DNA of 64,000 nucleotides from Congeria kusceri (taxonomy: Eukaryota; Mollusca; Bivalvia; Myida; Dreissenidae), in assembly GCA_027627225.1 (NCBI GenBank), contig JAPFQT010000430.1:58249-122248 (forward strand), read 5' to 3'. This document shows positions 63,446-64,000 of the stretch, in pieces. The notes under the pieces were generated by a model. That model saw only the letters and a list, made by a program, of their open reading frames with translations. It made no database searches and was not told the DNA's origin. Each line of letters begins with the position of its first letter. The stretch's first letter is position 1. Made by a program: the position numbers and the translations under genes.

Positions 63446-63987
63446 ATGGATGAGAAAGCAGATTTTTGGTCATTTCTGAGCAAAAGAGTAGAAAATAAGT
63501 GCATTAAATGCATCAATTCAGATTGTTTGGTCTGGAATGGTTGTATTTCAAATAGTTCCTTACCCTATTATGGCCGAATGAGGGCTAAATTGCCTTCGGA
63601 CATAAAATCAGAGACATACTTGGTTCACCGTGTAGCGTTAATGTGCTACATGAAGTCAGCATTGAACGCCAGGGACTCTGTGAGCCACTTATGCAACAAT
63701 AGCTTGTGTGTTAAGCCTGAACATTTAAACATAGAGCCCCATTCCACCAACATGGAACGGCGGACATGTTTACAGTTCGGACAGTGCAGCGGGCATGGAA
63801 CTGAGCCAGCCTGCATATTTGGTAAAAACATGAATACAACAAGCTTTATCACTTCCTTTTATTCATAGAAATACACTTAAAATACATAAATGCATGTTTT
63901 TTTTCATTTTATATCTATTTCTATTGGGTATTTTTGCCTTTTTCAGGTAGAGGAACGCCTGATGCTGACGCGAGGGCCACTTGTTAG
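63446..63987 (+). CDS. His-Cys-box endonuclease, intact, unit 18
   Basis: Exons 63446-63821 and 63947-63987; same predicted protein as unit 15. The stop codon is the last feature before the window end. Confidence 0.8.
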
Positions 63988-64000
63988 AGGTCTCTTATGC

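Larger units (their letters stand above)
1..64000. repeat. Tandem array of a 3.79-kb transposon-like unit
   Basis: The whole window is a head-to-tail repeat. Standard type A units are 3791 bp and standard type B units 3777 bp; units that have lost the nested MITE are about 475 bp shorter. Units start (taking an arbitrary phase at the CTAATTTGTTAATTG motif) at 1, 3792, 7583, 11375, 15166, 18482, 22273, 26064, 29855, 33646, 37437, 41228, 44544, 48340, 52118, 55422, 59199 and 62977. All units are in the same orientation and abut directly. The array continues off both ends of the window. Within a subfamily most units differ from each other at none to two positions. Confidence 0.98.
62977..64000 (+). 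repeat. Unit 18, partial (type B, MITE absent)
   Basis: The first 1024 bp of a unit, cut by the window end just after the endonuclease stop codon. Confidence 0.94.

Noticed and set aside
1..64000. CRISPR array or bacterial/phage origin
   Set aside because: The repeat is 3.8 kb without short spacers. The spliceosomal intron, polyadenylation signal and animal-type Mutator transposase point to a eukaryotic genome.
1..64000. Ribosomal DNA or histone-type tandem gene cluster
   Set aside because: No rRNA, tRNA or histone sequence is recognisable in the unit; both genes are of mobile-element type.

Overview
The window is one long head-to-tail tandem array: 17 complete copies and one partial copy of a unit of about 3.79 kb, with no unrelated sequence between units. 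It looks like eukaryotic nuclear DNA, probably from an invertebrate animal. One gene has a good spliceosomal intron, strong Kozak contexts precede the start codons, an AATAAA signal follows the transposase, a TA-target-site MITE is nested in most units, and the transposase belongs to the Mutator-like family that I recall as abundant in molluscs and cnidarians. The species assignment is inference from family distribution.

Each unit has the same plan (offsets for unit 1). Positions 1-422 are non-coding AT-rich DNA. Positions 423-893 are a 471-bp non-autonomous DNA transposon with 17-bp terminal inverted repeats and TA duplications. Positions 941-1482 on the plus strand are a two-exon gene for a His-Cys-box (I-PpoI-like, His-Me finger) endonuclease of 138 residues. 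Positions 1537-3495 on the minus strand are a 652-codon Mutator-like DDE transposase frame. Positions 3496-3791 are non-coding. The two genes converge with 54 bp between their stop codons. The unit is best read as a DNA transposon carrying its transposase plus a homing-type endonuclease, amplified in tandem.

There are two subfamilies. Type A (units 1-13 and the first part of unit 14, about 1-49,700) carries a TGA in each gene: codon 35 of the endonuclease and codon 145 of the transposase. Type B (from about 49,850 to the end, units 14 second part to 18) lacks both nonsense codons, so the endonuclease frame is intact, but it has a 17-bp deletion that frameshifts the transposase. No unit therefore encodes an intact transposase; only units 15-18 encode an uninterrupted endonuclease. 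Within a subfamily, units differ by only about 0-2 bases, so amplification or homogenisation is recent.

Four units (5, 12, 15, 18) lack the nested MITE and show three different short footprints at the vacant site, evidence of repeated excision after the array (or its units) formed. The A-to-B switch lies within a 9-kb stretch (about 45.77-54.80 kb) rich in single-base indels, so it may be a poorly polished assembly join rather than a true neighbour relationship. All comparisons were made by eye; similarity to named families is from recognised motifs, not database searches.
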